A stretch of 64,000 nt of DNA from Sphingomonas sp. Root710 (GTDB lineage: Bacteria > Pseudomonadota > Alphaproteobacteria > Sphingomonadales > Sphingomonadaceae). Below, in pieces: positions 17,198 to 25,738 of this stretch. How positions within the stretch are numbered: the first letter of the stretch is position 1; every line of letters starts with the position of its first letter. The DNA lies in contig NZ_LMIB01000016.1 in assembly GCF_001429065.1 (NCBI RefSeq), positions 366,611 to 430,610 on the forward strand, given 5' to 3'. Both the position numbers and the translations under genes were made by a program. A model generated the notes under the pieces. The model did no database searches. It was not told the DNA's origin and saw nothing but the letters and a program-made list of their open reading frames with translations.

Positions 17198-17863
17198 CTA
17201 CTCCGCCGCCAGTCCCTCGCACATCCAGTCGGGGACCAGTGCGTCGCCGAGCTTGTCGACCGAGCGGCGCTCGACGCTGCCGTCGGGCAGGACCACCAGC
17301 CGCCGGTTGACCTTGTTGCGCCAGTTCATCCGCGCGGTGTTCTCCTGGCCGACATAGCAGCCCTTGGTGAAGCTGACCCCGCGAAGCAGATCGGCATTGC
17401 ATTCGAGCCAGAGAGTCCTGTCCGAGCCGAGCTCGTCGACGCCCTCCGCAACGCCGAGCGAAAGGCGGTGCTCGCGCCAGCCCTGCGTCGCACCGTCGGC
17501 GGGAGCGATCCAGCGCCGGCCGAGCGCGGGCAGGCGCGGGTCGGGCACGCCCTCGTTGCCATCCTTCGCCCAATGCACCGCGAGATCGGGTTCGCGCGTG
17601 ATGGCGATCGGCCTGCGCAGCCGGTAGAGCGTCAGCCGCCGCGCCAATGCGTCTGCCTGGCTTTCCTCGCAGTCGATCAACAGGTCTTCCCCATCGGCCC
17701 AGACGAGGAAATCGAACAGCGCCTTGCCCTGCGGGGTCAGCAGTCCGGCCCAGACCGGCAAGGGCCCGGCGACGTCGTTGGTGACGAGACCCTGGAGGAA
17801 ATCGCGCACCCCTTCGCCTGAAAGACGGATGACGGCACGGTCGGTGAGGGTGGTATCGGTCAT
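17198..17863 (-). CDS. ygfZ: tRNA-modifying/folate-binding protein YgfZ
   Basis: 221 residues. The motif K167-GCYVGQE with the flanking SFTKGCYVGQENTARM is the YgfZ signature. YgfZ is a folate-binding relative of the glycine-cleavage T protein that supports Fe-S enzymes such as MiaB. The start (TDRAVIRLSGEGVRDFLQGLVTND) is also typical. Its start is divergent from pyrC, about 50 bases apart. At 221 residues it is short against E. coli YgfZ (326) but normal for alphaproteobacteria. Confidence 0.92.
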   Translation of the reverse strand: MTDTTLTDRAVIRLSGEGVRDFLQGLVTNDVAGPLPVWAGLLTPQGKALFDFLVWADGEDLLIDCEESQADALARRLTLYRLRRPIAITREPDLAVHWAKDGNEGVPDPRLPALGRRWIAPADGATQGWREHRLSLGVAEGVDELGSDRTLWLECNADLLRGVSFTKGCYVGQENTARMNWRNKVNRRLVVLPDGSVERRSVDKLGDALVPDWMCEGLAAE

Positions 17864-17916
17864 GGCATGAAGGTAGGAGCAAGCTTGTCCAAAGTTAACC
17901 CACCGGGTGAGAAGCC

Positions 17917-19239
17917 ATGACCTATGACCTGATCCTCAAGAACGGCACCGTCTGGACCGTGGGCGGCCCCGTCCAGACCAGCGTCGGCGTCAAGGACGGC
18001 CGGATCGCCGGGATCGGCGTGGCGGGTGACGCGGGCGAGACGATCGACTGCACCGGGCTGGAGGTGCTGCCGGGAGTGATGGACAGCCAGGTCCATTTCC
18101 GCGAGCCGGGGCTGGAAGCCAAGGAAGATCTCGAATCGGGCAGCCGCGCGGCGGTGCTCGGCGGGATAACCGCCGTCTTCGAGATGCCCAACACCAAGCC
18201 CAACACCGATTCGGCCGAAGCGGTGAACGACAAGCTGGCGCGCGCGAAGAACCGGATGTGGTGCGACCATGCCTTCTATGTCGGCGCGACCGCCGAGAAT
18301 GCCGAACAGCTCGCCGAGCTGGAGATGATGCCCGGTACCGCGGGGGTGAAGATTTTCATGGGCGCGTCCACCGGCAGCCTGCTGGTCGCCGAGGACGCGA
18401 ATCTCGCGCGGGTGCTGCGCTCGGGCAAGCGCCGCGTCGCGATCCATGCCGAGGACGAGGAGCGGATGATCGCGCGGCAGGGCGAGCGGATCGAGGGCGA
18501 TCCGTCGAGCCATCCGGTGTGGCGCGACGACGAAAGCGCGCTGCTTGCCACCCGCCGCATCATCAAGCTCGCGCGTGAGACCGGGCGCAAGATCCATATC
18601 CTCCACATCACCACCCCCGCCGAACTCGCGCTGATCGCCCAGAACAAGGACATCGCGACCTGCGAGGTGACGCCGCAGCATCTGACGCTGGCGGGCGAGG
18701 AGGCCTATCCCAAGCTCGGCACCTATGCGCAGATGAACCCGCCGATCCGGTCGGCCGCGCACCGCGCCGGGCTGTGGGATTATCTGCGCCAGGGGGTGCC
18801 CGACGTGCTCGGCTCGGACCATGCGCCGCACACGATCGAGGAAAAGGCCAAGCCCTATCCCGCCTCACCCAGCGGCATGCCGGGGGTGCAGACGCTGTTG
18901 CCGCTGATGCTCAACCATGTCGCCGAAGGGCGGTTGACGCTCCAGCACCTGATCGAGCTGACCTCAGCCGGACCGCAGCGCGTGTTCGGGCTGCGCAACA
19001 AGGGCCGGATCGCGCTCGGCTATGACGCCGATTTCACGCTGGTCGATCTCAAGGCGCGCTGGACGATCGAGGACAGCTGGCTCGCCTCGCGCTGCGGCTG
19101 GTCACCCTTCACCGATATGCAGATCACCGGCAAGCCGGTCGCCACGATCATCCGCGGCCATCAGGTGATGCGCGACGGCGCCCTCGCCAATGCCGCGATC
19201 GGCGAGCCGGTGCGCTTCGATAGCGTGCCGCTGGGGTAA
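17917..19239 (+). CDS. pyrC: Dihydroorotase-type amidohydrolase
   Basis: 440 residues. It would close carbamoyl-aspartate to dihydroorotate in pyrimidine synthesis. The metal site shows DSQVHFREPG (D56, H60), the carboxylated lysine K145 in GVKIFMGAS, later histidines in AIHAEDEE and KIHILHITT, and the catalytic aspartate in GSDHAPH. The first histidine of the usual H-x-H pair is glutamine (Q-V-H). I recall this substitution from other alphaproteobacterial dihydroorotases, but cannot confirm it here. The C-terminal WTIEDSWLASRCGWSPF and G.PV block fit the family. No other pyr gene is beside it. Confidence 0.88.
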   Translation: MTYDLILKNGTVWTVGGPVQTSVGVKDGRIAGIGVAGDAGETIDCTGLEVLPGVMDSQVHFREPGLEAKEDLESGSRAAVLGGITAVFEMPNTKPNTDSAEAVNDKLARAKNRMWCDHAFYVGATAENAEQLAELEMMPGTAGVKIFMGASTGSLLVAEDANLARVLRSGKRRVAIHAEDEERMIARQGERIEGDPSSHPVWRDDESALLATRRIIKLARETGRKIHILHITTPAELALIAQNKDIATCEVTPQHLTLAGEEAYPKLGTYAQMNPPIRSAAHRAGLWDYLRQGVPDVLGSDHAPHTIEEKAKPYPASPSGMPGVQTLLPLMLNHVAEGRLTLQHLIELTSAGPQRVFGLRNKGRIALGYDADFTLVDLKARWTIEDSWLASRCGWSPFTDMQITGKPVATIIRGHQVMRDGALANAAIGEPVRFDSVPLG

Positions 19240-19260
19240 GCGCGCCCGACTTTCCCACAT

Positions 19261-19392
19261 CGTCATCCTGAACTTGTTTCAGGATCCAACAGGACGCTTG
19301 GACGAGCCGGGAGGCTCAGGCTCGCAGGTCGCAGGACTCTCTGCATTCGCTACCGCCGCCCGGTGGATGCTGAAACAAGTTCAGGATGACGG
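19261..19392. repeat. Intergenic hairpin repeat, family A copy 4
   Basis: The left arm 19261-19288 is of the ATCC..GGAT type. The right arm (19365-19392) is mixed (ATGC..GGAT), so this one arm has a single mismatch in its own stem while still pairing long-range with the left arm. It carries the CCGCCCGGTGGATGC flank and lies between the convergent pyrC and pepN. Confidence 0.9.
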
Positions 19393-19413
19393 TTGGGGCT
19401 TGGGGCTAGCGGT

Positions 19414-22011
19414 TCACACCAGGCTCTTGCTGACCTGCTCGAAAACGTCCTTCGACAGGCCGGGCGTGTCGATCATGCGCTGCAGCTCGGCCTTCATCAG
19501 CGCGGCGCGGGCGGCATCGAAGCGGCGCCAGCGGCCGAGCGGCGGGACGAGCTTGGCGGCGGTCTGCGGGTTGAGCTTGTCCACCTTGAGCAGCATGTCG
19601 GCGAGGAAGCGGTAGCCGCGCCCGCTGGCGTCGTGGAAGATGAGCTGGTTGCCCGACATCGCCCCGACCACCGAGCGCAGCCGGTTCGGGTTGTTCAGCG
19701 TGAAGTCGGGGTGCTTCACCAGTTGCTCGACCCGGTCGAGCGTGTCAGGCCGGATCGAGAAGGCCTGGGTCGAGAACCATTTGTCCATCACCAGGCCGTT
19801 GTTGCGGAAGCGATCGTAGAAGGCGGCGATCGCGATGTCGCGCTCGGGGGTCATGCTGTTCGCCAGCGTGCCGAATGCGCCCTGGCGGTCGGTCATGTTG
19901 TCGGCTTCGTTGAACTGGCGCAGCGCGAGCTGCGGCGCGTCCTCGGCGCCGCTCGCCATGATGAAGCCGAGCGCGATCGAGCGCAGCCGCCGCGCGCCCT
20001 TTGCGTGCGGGCTCAGCTCGAAGCGGTTGGCCTTGCTCCGCTCATAGGCGTCGCGCCATTCGCTCTCCAGCTCTGCGCCGAGATCGCGGCGTAGCGCCTC
20101 GCGCGCCTTGTGGATCGCCTCGGGGGCGACCACCGGCATCTGGTCGCCGATGAAGCCTTCGGAAGGCAGCAGCATCGTCTCGCCGATGAAGGCGGCGTCG
20201 AGCCGAGGATCGGTGAGCGTGTTGCGCACCGCCTCGATCACCGGGCCATGATCGGCAGCACCTGTCGCGACCTCGCCGATCATCGTGTCGAGCATCAGCT
20301 GCTGCATCGCCTCATAGCGGGCGAAGGGATCGTCGTCATGCGCCGACAGGAAGGCGAGGTCGGCGGGCGACCGATCCGACTCGATCACGACGGGCGCGGA
20401 GAAGCCGCGGTTGATCGACAGCACCGGGCGCTCGGCGATTCCTTCGAACAGGATTTCGGCGCGATCGCCTTCGAGCACCACCAGCCGCTCGGGCTCGAAG
20501 GGCTTTTCCGAGCGTTCGCCGAACAGCGCGATCTTGAGCGGGATCGGCATCGGCTTCTTGGCCGGCTGGCCCGGGGTCGGCGGTACGGTCTGTTCGAGGG
20601 TGAGCAGCGCGCGGCCGCCCGCCGGTTCATGGGTCAGCGTCGCGCGGACGCGCGGCGTGCCCGCCTGACTGTACCAGAGGCGGAAGCTGGTCAGGTCGAT
20701 CCCGCCGCCATCCTCCATCGCCACCACGAAATCCTCGCAGGTCGCCGCCGTCCCGTCATGGCGCGAGAAATAGAGGTCGCAGCCGGCGCGGAACCTCTGC
20801 GGCCCCAGGAGGGTGTGGAGCATGCGGATCACCTCGGCGCCCTTGTTGTAGACCGTCGCGGTGTAGAAGTTCGACACCTCCATATAGCTTTCGGGCCGGA
20901 TCGGATGGGCGAGCGGTCCCGCGTCCTCGGGGAACTGCGCGGCACGGAGCAGGCGGACTTCCTCGATCCGCTTGACCGCGGCCGATCCCTGGTCGGCGGT
21001 GAAGCTCTGGTCGCGGAAGACGGTGAAGCCTTCCTTCAGCGACAGCTGGAACCAGTCGCGGCAGGTGACGCGGTTGCCCGACCAGTTGTGGAAATATTCA
21101 TGCGCCACGACGCCAGCGACGCCGTCATAGTCGATATCGGTCGCGGTTTCGGGATCGGCGAGGATATAGCGCGAGTTGAAGATGTTGAGGCTCTTGTTCT
21201 CCATCGCGCCGAAATTGAAGTCGGCCACCGCGACGATGTTGAACTCGCCCAGGTCATATTCGAGACCATAGACCTTCTCGTCCCAAGCCATCGATGCCTT
21301 GAGCGCGGCCATCGCGTGACTGGTCTTGGGCAGGTCGCTCTCGACCACCCAGATGGCGAGCTTGACCTCGCGGCCGCTCTTGGTGGTGAAATGGTCGACA
21401 TTGGCGGCGAGGTTGGCCGCGACCAGCGCGAACAGATAGCTCGGCTTGGGGAAAGGATCGGTCCACACCGCGAAGTGGCGCCCGCCGCCAAGGTCGCCGC
21501 TATCGGTCAGGTCGCCGTTCGACAGCAGTACGGGGAAGCGCGTCCTGTCGGCCTCCAGCCGCACCGTATAGCGGCTGAGCACATCCGGGCGGTCGAGGAA
21601 GAAGACCATCCGGCGGAAGCCTTCGGGCTCGCACTGGGTGCACAGATTGCCGCCTGAGGCATAGAGCCCCATCAACTGCGAATTGGCCTCGGGGCTGATC
21701 TCCACCGTGGTTTCGACGCTATGGGCATCGCCGGGCAGGTCGATCACCAGATCGGGTCCGTCCATCCGCCAGGCATCGGCCTGCGGCGCACCGTCGATCA
21801 ACACGGTGATGGGGGTCAGGCCGTCGCCGTGGAGGCGCAACGGGCGGTTGTGCGCCCCATTCCGGGTGACGTCGAGCCGGCCGGTCACGCGGGTCTTGCC
21901 GGGGTCGAGATCGAAGCTCAGGTGCACGTCGGGCATCAGCCAGTCGGGCTCGTGATAATCCTCGCGGCGGATCACGGGCGGGTTGGCGGCGGCGTTCTGG
22001 ATATCGAGCAT
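19414..22011 (-). CDS. pepN: Aminopeptidase N (M1 family)
   Basis: 865 residues, the length of E. coli PepN. This zinc enzyme removes N-terminal residues from peptides in the cytoplasm. The exopeptidase motif GAMEN is at 268-272. The zinc site is HEYFHNW at 304-310, with the third ligand glutamate in SLKEGFTVFRDQ. The C-terminal helical domain is complete (the late ILNNP-type FTLNNPNRLRSVVGAM). The gene is monocistronic and divergent from the epimerase gene. Confidence 0.97.
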   Translation of the reverse strand: MLDIQNAAANPPVIRREDYHEPDWLMPDVHLSFDLDPGKTRVTGRLDVTRNGAHNRPLRLHGDGLTPITVLIDGAPQADAWRMDGPDLVIDLPGDAHSVETTVEISPEANSQLMGLYASGGNLCTQCEPEGFRRMVFFLDRPDVLSRYTVRLEADRTRFPVLLSNGDLTDSGDLGGGRHFAVWTDPFPKPSYLFALVAANLAANVDHFTTKSGREVKLAIWVVESDLPKTSHAMAALKASMAWDEKVYGLEYDLGEFNIVAVADFNFGAMENKSLNIFNSRYILADPETATDIDYDGVAGVVAHEYFHNWSGNRVTCRDWFQLSLKEGFTVFRDQSFTADQGSAAVKRIEEVRLLRAAQFPEDAGPLAHPIRPESYMEVSNFYTATVYNKGAEVIRMLHTLLGPQRFRAGCDLYFSRHDGTAATCEDFVVAMEDGGGIDLTSFRLWYSQAGTPRVRATLTHEPAGGRALLTLEQTVPPTPGQPAKKPMPIPLKIALFGERSEKPFEPERLVVLEGDRAEILFEGIAERPVLSINRGFSAPVVIESDRSPADLAFLSAHDDDPFARYEAMQQLMLDTMIGEVATGAADHGPVIEAVRNTLTDPRLDAAFIGETMLLPSEGFIGDQMPVVAPEAIHKAREALRRDLGAELESEWRDAYERSKANRFELSPHAKGARRLRSIALGFIMASGAEDAPQLALRQFNEADNMTDRQGAFGTLANSMTPERDIAIAAFYDRFRNNGLVMDKWFSTQAFSIRPDTLDRVEQLVKHPDFTLNNPNRLRSVVGAMSGNQLIFHDASGRGYRFLADMLLKVDKLNPQTAAKLVPPLGRWRRFDAARAALMKAELQRMIDTPGLSKDVFEQVSKSLV

Positions 22012-22071
22012 GGCCCCGGTCTAATCCTCTCGCAGATGACAAACAATGCCGGTGGCGGCTAAGGCGAGGCC

Positions 22072-22854
22072 ATGGCGCGGCTATTGATCTTCGGTCCCGG
22101 TTACACAGCATCGCATATCGCGACGGCCTTTCAAGCCCGGGGATTCGCGGTCGAAACGATCGATCGCGCCGCGTTCGCGCGTGATGACGCGGTGCTGGCG
22201 GCGATCGGTCGGGCGACGCATATCCTGTCATCGGTGCCGCCCGAGAACGATCAGGATCCGGTGCTCGTCCGCTACGGGGCGGCCATCGCCGCCTGCCGGG
22301 CTGATTGGATCGGCTATCTCTCCTCGACCGGGGTCTATGGCGACACCGGCGGGGCGTGGGTCGACGAGAGCGCGCCGACCGGCGCGGGCCGCCGTACCGC
22401 GCGCGCCGCCGCCGACGCGGGCTGGGCGGCGCTTCATCCCCAGGTGCGCGTCTTCCGCCTGCCGGGCATCTATGGCCCTGGCCGCTCGCCGCTCGACCGG
22501 GTGACGGCGGGGATCGCGCACCGCATCGATTTGCCCGGACAGATGTTCAGCCGCGTCCATGTGGCCGATATCGCAGGCGGGGTGCTGGCGAGCACCGATC
22601 GCGGCCCGCCCGGCATCTACAACCTCGCTGACGACCGTCCGGCCAGCCAGAACCGGGTGATCGAGGCAGCCTGCGCGCTGCTCGGCCTGCCGCTGCCCCC
22701 GCTCCGGACGCTCGATCAGGCGGGCCTCTCTCCGGCGGCGCGCGGCTTCTATGCGGAGAACCGCCGGGTCGCGAACGGCAAGATGAAGCGCCTGCTACAA
22801 TGGCGGCCGATCTACCCGGATTACCGGGCGGGTTTGCGGGCTCTGGTGCCCTAG
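22072..22854 (+). CDS. NAD(P)-dependent epimerase/dehydratase-like protein (YeeZ type)
   Basis: 260 residues. The N-terminal glycine-rich nucleotide site is abbreviated (LLIFGPGYTASHIA). ILSSVPP, then YLSSTGVYGDTGGAWVDE and RLPGIYGPGRSPLDRV match the YeeZ branch of extended short-chain dehydrogenases. HVADIAGGVLAST and YNLADDRPAS follow. The usual catalytic YxxxK lysine is not obvious, since the region after STGVYG has no such motif, so activity is uncertain. The last four bases overlap the convergent EamA gene. Confidence 0.85.
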   Translation: MARLLIFGPGYTASHIATAFQARGFAVETIDRAAFARDDAVLAAIGRATHILSSVPPENDQDPVLVRYGAAIAACRADWIGYLSSTGVYGDTGGAWVDESAPTGAGRRTARAAADAGWAALHPQVRVFRLPGIYGPGRSPLDRVTAGIAHRIDLPGQMFSRVHVADIAGGVLASTDRGPPGIYNLADDRPASQNRVIEAACALLGLPLPPLRTLDQAGLSPAARGFYAENRRVANGKMKRLLQWRPIYPDYRAGLRALVP

Positions 22855-23765
22855 CCCGCCGCCTTGCCGCGCAGCGCGAAGACCAGCCCGGCCAGAGCGA
22901 GCACCGATCCCGCGATGGCCGACGGCGCCCAGTGATAATCCTCGAGGACGGTCGAGAAGAGCATCGCGACGATCGGGATCAACACGCTGGTATAGGCAGC
23001 ACGGCCAGGGCCGATCTGGCGCATCAGCGACAGATAGACCGGGAAGGTGATCGCCGACCCGAACAGCGCGAGATAGAGGGTCGAGAGCCAGTAGCCCGGC
23101 CGCGGATCGAACAGCGGCGCGCCCGACAGGATCAGCGCCAGCACCATGTTGATCAGCGCGCCGAAGCCCATCCCCCAGAACAGCAGGGTCGCACCCGGCA
23201 GCCGCGCCGCGCGCGGGCTCGCCTGAAGCAGGTTGCCGATCGAGGCGGACAGCATCGCCACGAGCGACAAGCCGATGCCCAGCGCCGCGCGGCCGCCACC
23301 GGCGGTGGCGGCGGCGATCTCCTGCCGGAAAAGCAGCGCCATGCCGGCCATGGCGAGCAGCGATCCGAACAGGAAGCCCGCGCCGAGCCGGTGGCCCAGG
23401 AACAGCCGGCCGAGCAGCGCATTGGGGATGATCAGCAGCGCGAAGATCATCGCGACGAGCCCCGAGGTCACATAAGCCTCGGCATGGTAGATGAGCAGGA
23501 AGTTGAGGGTGAACTGCATCAGCCCGACCGCCGTCAGTAGCGGAAGGTCCGCTGCGCCGATGCCGAGGCTCACCCCCTGCCAGCGGGCATAGATCCCGAT
23601 CGCGAGCGTCGCGATCAGGAAACGGAAGGCGACAGACCAGCCCGGATCGGTGACGCCCAATTGATAGCGGATCGCGGTCCAGGTCGATCCCCAGATCAGG
23701 ATCGCGAGCAGCAGCAGCGACAGCGCCCGGAGCCCGAACCCGCCGGGCGCGGCGGCGGGCTTCAT
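22851..23765 (-). CDS. EamA/DMT-family transporter
   Basis: 304 residues from ATG 23763-23765 (MKPAAAPGGFGLRALSLLLL). About ten membrane helices form two EamA repeats: ILIWGSTWTAIRYQLG in the first and FSTVLEDYHWAPSAIAGSVLAL in the second. Such proteins export metabolites or amino acids. The start overlaps the stop of the threonine aldolase gene by ATGA, so the two are co-translated. That makes threonine, glycine or a related amino acid a possible cargo, but this is inference. Confidence 0.9.
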   Translation of the reverse strand: MKPAAAPGGFGLRALSLLLLAILIWGSTWTAIRYQLGVTDPGWSVAFRFLIATLAIGIYARWQGVSLGIGAADLPLLTAVGLMQFTLNFLLIYHAEAYVTSGLVAMIFALLIIPNALLGRLFLGHRLGAGFLFGSLLAMAGMALLFRQEIAAATAGGGRAALGIGLSLVAMLSASIGNLLQASPRAARLPGATLLFWGMGFGALINMVLALILSGAPLFDPRPGYWLSTLYLALFGSAITFPVYLSLMRQIGPGRAAYTSVLIPIVAMLFSTVLEDYHWAPSAIAGSVLALAGLVFALRGKAAG

Positions 23766-24763
23766 AGCGCGCCGATGGCCGCCGCCAGTGCCTCGACCTC
23801 GGCGGCGGGCTGATCCCAGCTGCAGACCAGCCGGGCGACGCCGGGCACCCAATCATAGAATTCGAAACCCTGCGCGCGCAGCGCCGCCGCCTCGGCACCG
23901 GTCAGCCGCAGGAAGACCTCGTTCGCCTCGACCGGGTGGAGCAGCCGGTCATGGGCGGCGTTGGCGATATGCGCGGCGGCGGCGTTGGCGGCGCGGGCGT
24001 TGCGCAGCCAGACATCGCCGTCGAGCATCGCCAGGATCTGCGCGGCGGCGAAGCGGCCCTTCGACAGCAGATGCCCGGCGCGCTTGCGGCGATAGCGGGT
24101 CGCGGCGGCGAGATCGGGGCGGAAGAAGATGATCGCCTCGGCTGTCATCCCGCCATTTTTCACGAAGCCGAAGCTGAGCGCGTCTACGCCCGCGCGCCAG
24201 GTGAGGTCGGCGGGGGCACAGCCGAGCGTCGCCACCGCATTGGCGAAACGCGCGCCGTCCATGTGGAGCGCGAGGCCGCGCCGTTTCGCCAGATCGCCGA
24301 TCGCGGCGACCTCATCGGGGGTGTAGACCAGCCCATATTCGGTCGCGTTGGTGATCGAGATCGCGGCGGGCTGGACCTGATGGACGTTCTGGCGCAGCGA
24401 CGCGGCGAGTGCCTCGATCGCATCGGGTTTGAGCTTCGCCCCCGCGCCCTGGGCGAGGAGCAGCTTCGCCCCGCCGGTGTAGAATTCGGGTGCGCCGCAT
24501 TCGTCGGCCTGGATATGCGCCTCGGCATGGCAGATCACCGCCTGGTGCGGCTGGACCATCGCGGCCAGCGACAGCGCGTTGGCGGCGGTGCCGCTCGAAA
24601 TCCACAGCGCCGCCACCTCGGTGCCGAACAGGGCGGAGAAGGCGGCGTCGAGCGACTGGCTCAGCGCATCACCGTCATAGGCGGTGTCGGGATGGTTTGC
24701 GGCGGCGAGTGCGGCCATCACCTCGGGGCAGACCCCGGCGGCATTGTCGGAGAAGAAGCGCAT
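23762..24763 (-). CDS. ltaE: Low-specificity L-threonine aldolase (PLP enzyme)
   Basis: 333 residues from ATG 24761-24763 (MRFFSDNAAGVCPEVM). It cleaves threonine or allo-threonine to glycine and acetaldehyde. The fold-type I pattern is clear: SGTAANALSLAAM for phosphate binding, HAEAHIQADECGAPEF, HMDGARFANA with the PLP-binding aspartate, and the Schiff-base lysine in SFGFVKNGG. The residues upstream of 24763 do not fit the family. It is coupled to the EamA transporter and lies 50 bases after the pirin gene. Confidence 0.92.
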   Translation of the reverse strand: MRFFSDNAAGVCPEVMAALAAANHPDTAYDGDALSQSLDAAFSALFGTEVAALWISSGTAANALSLAAMVQPHQAVICHAEAHIQADECGAPEFYTGGAKLLLAQGAGAKLKPDAIEALAASLRQNVHQVQPAAISITNATEYGLVYTPDEVAAIGDLAKRRGLALHMDGARFANAVATLGCAPADLTWRAGVDALSFGFVKNGGMTAEAIIFFRPDLAAATRYRRKRAGHLLSKGRFAAAQILAMLDGDVWLRNARAANAAAAHIANAAHDRLLHPVEANEVFLRLTGAEAAALRAQGFEFYDWVPGVARLVCSWDQPAAEVEALAAAIGAL

Positions 24764-24813
24764 GGGGGGGATAGGAGCCCATGGCGCGCGCAAGTCAACC
24801 CGCCCGCCCCCCG

Positions 24814-25659
24814 TCATCCCCAATCGGGCGGCAGATTACCCATCGCGCCACTGCGGTAGCGGCTGACCGCCGCCTCGATCGCGGCGGGGGAGGAGAGGAC
24901 GAACGGCCCGTTGCTGACGCTGGGCGCCGCAAGCGGCACGCCCGCCATCACCAGCAGCCGCGCCGTCCCGTCGGTCACGGTCAGGCCGAGCGCGCCGTCG
25001 CCGGGGGCGAAGACGACGATTGCGGGGGCGGTGACCGGTTCGGCCAGCCCGTCGATCGCCAGCGCCCCTTCGAACAGGTAGAGCGCGAGCGAGCTCTGTC
25101 CTGCGGGCGGAGCCCAGTCGAAGCGCGCGCCTTCGGCCAGGGTCACATCGAGCATGGTCAGCGGGCTCGGCGTCGCAAAGGGCGCGTCGCCGCCCGCGAT
25201 CACCCGCGCCGACCCGCCGGGAAGCGGCAGGACCGGCACGGCGGCGGACTCGACATGGGCTATGTCGGGCGGCAGGCCCTCCTGCGCGACCGGCTGGCGG
25301 ATGAAGATCTGGAAGCCTTCGGTGACCGTCCCTTCGACCGCCGGTATCTCCTCATGAACGATGCCGCTGCCCGCCGCGGTCCAGTGGATCGCGCCGGGGC
25401 CGATCAGGCTGCGGTCGCCCCGGCTGTCGCGGTTGGCCATCGCGCCGGGCGATTCGGGCAGGATATAGGTGACCGCCGAAAAGCCGGCATGCGGATGCGG
25501 CGGAAAGGTCGGCCCGGCCATGCGGAAATGGTCGAGGTTGAGCCAGGGGTCGGCCTCGGCCCCGAAAATCTGCCCGCCGATCCGTAGCGCCTCGAACTGG
25601 CTGCCGTGACGGGCGGGGACGGGGCGGGCGGCACGGACGACGGGGCGGGGGCTGGGCAT
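24814..25659 (-). CDS. Pirin family protein
   Basis: 281 residues with two cupin halves. The metal-binding set is visible in FPPHPHAGFSAVTYIL (two histidines), TAAGSGIVHEEIP (histidine and glutamate) and the GDRSLIGPGAIHW strand. The C-terminal cupin (LYLFEGALAIDG, GDGALGLTV) lacks metal ligands, as is usual. Bacterial pirins include quercetinase-like enzymes and regulators, so the function here is open. It is followed by the threonine aldolase and EamA genes in the same direction. Confidence 0.92.
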   Translation of the reverse strand: MPSPRPVVRAARPVPARHGSQFEALRIGGQIFGAEADPWLNLDHFRMAGPTFPPHPHAGFSAVTYILPESPGAMANRDSRGDRSLIGPGAIHWTAAGSGIVHEEIPAVEGTVTEGFQIFIRQPVAQEGLPPDIAHVESAAVPVLPLPGGSARVIAGGDAPFATPSPLTMLDVTLAEGARFDWAPPAGQSSLALYLFEGALAIDGLAEPVTAPAIVVFAPGDGALGLTVTDGTARLLVMAGVPLAAPSVSNGPFVLSSPAAIEAAVSRYRSGAMGNLPPDWG

Positions 25660-25738
25660 AGTGGATGCACTTATGCCCGGTGCGGCGGCAGAAGGATAGC
25701 CCGTCCAAAAGCCCCCCTCGTTTGCGACAGGGAGGATT

